Positions 5,303-5,666 of a stretch of 5,666 bases of DNA are shown in pieces (position 1 is the stretch's first letter; each line of letters begins with the position of its first letter). The notes beneath the pieces are model-generated. The model was not told the origin of the DNA and ran no database searches. It was given only the letters and a program-made list of their open reading frames with translations. The position numbers were made by a program, and so were the translations under genes. Source of the DNA: Gammaproteobacteria bacterium (GTDB lineage: Bacteria; Pseudomonadota; Gammaproteobacteria; Steroidobacterales; Woeseiaceae); assembly GCA_003645495.1 (NCBI GenBank), contig QNFK01000156.1, positions 1 through 5,666 of the forward strand. Reading direction: 5' to 3'.

Positions 5303-5666
5303 ATGAAACCAACATCGTTTGCCAGCTATAGACTGAACAGGGTGCTGCGGATGCACATCTGGGTGGGGCTGCTGACTGCTTTTATCGCACCAGCAGCCGC
5401 TTTTGCGGAGCAACTTGTCTGGACTGATGTTGATCGAGTCGTTGCCATCAGTGACCCGCATGGGGCATACGATGCGATGGTCAGGACATTTCAGAATGCT
5501 GCTGTCATCGATGCGGATCAGAACTGGTCCGGCGGGGCAACACATCTTGGCATTACGGGTGATCTGCTCGATCGCGGCGCGGAATCGCGCAAAGTGATGG
5601 ATCTCGTAATGCAGCTTGAGTCGCAGGCCCCGGAAAGCGGCGGCATGGTGCATCTGACGCTTGGCA
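5303..5666 (+). CDS. Exported calcineurin/PPP-like metallophosphatase, N-terminal part (cut by window end)
   Basis: The frame stays open to the window edge, giving 121 residues and a partial codon. An ATG with GGAG (5293-5296) six bases upstream is a good start. Residues 1-35 form a signal peptide, with R10, R13 and R16, a hydrophobic core and a likely cut after AAAFA at 35, so the enzyme should work in the periplasm or outside. The metal-binding motifs of calcineurin-like phosphoesterases appear in order: SDPHG at 50-54 (D51, H53), GDLLDRG at 86-92 (D87, D90, R91), and LTLG at 118-121, where the GNHE motif would begin at the edge. GDxxDRG is typical of the PPP Ser/Thr phosphatase branch, including the bacterial Shewanella-like type. 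It could also act on nucleotides or polyphosphate; the missing C-terminal part is needed to decide. Divergent from the CotH-like gene. Confidence 0.88.
   Translation, partial: MKPTSFASYRLNRVLRMHIWVGLLTAFIAPAAAFAEQLVWTDVDRVVAISDPHGAYDAMVRTFQNAAVIDADQNWSGGATHLGITGDLLDRGAESRKVMDLVMQLESQAPESGGMVHLTLG

Noticed and set aside
5258..5653. Minus-strand frame of 131 codons over the metallophosphatase gene
   Set aside because: The plus strand carries the DPHG and GDLLDRG motifs and a good ribosome site; the minus frame is rich in His/Cys/Arg with no domain pattern.

Overview
This 5,666-base window looks like ordinary chromosome from a Gram-negative bacterium. Its proteins include a lipobox lipoprotein and two Sec-type exported proteins, and base composition is moderate (close to half G+C by eye). 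A gammaproteobacterium is my best guess from the mix of families; this is inference, with no marker gene to prove it.

Layout: (1) Positions 1-131 hold the last 43 codons of an unrecognised plus-strand gene. (2) Positions 132-385 are a convergent intergenic spacer with several copies of a palindromic 'GTCATTGCGAG...GCGGCAACCTC' repeat; the last two copies frame a MITE-like inverted-repeat unit. (3) 386-1366 (minus) is a PfkB-family sugar/nucleoside kinase, adenosine-kinase-like, with an Asp where the family's NxxE motif normally has Asn. (4) 1552-4124 (plus) looks like a three-gene operon: a DUF4956 multi-pass membrane protein, an SdiA-regulated (YjiK-like) beta-propeller lipoprotein, and a cytoplasmic alpha/beta-hydrolase-fold protein whose nucleophile serine is a glycine. 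(5) 4108-5187 (minus) is an exported CotH-like atypical kinase whose 3' end overlaps the hydrolase gene by 17 bases. (6) 5303-5666 (plus, cut by the window end) is an exported calcineurin/PPP-like metallophosphatase, divergent from the CotH-like gene across a 115-base AT-rich promoter region.

How they may work together (inference): DUF4956 and CotH-type proteins are known from other bacteria as neighbours, often with VTC-type polyphosphate polymerases, although no VTC gene is visible here. An exported kinase-like protein beside an exported phosphatase, next to a DUF4956 membrane protein and a surface propeller lipoprotein, suggests an envelope phosphorylation or polyphosphate-related module. 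The PfkB kinase and the 5' gene fragment are probably unrelated to it.
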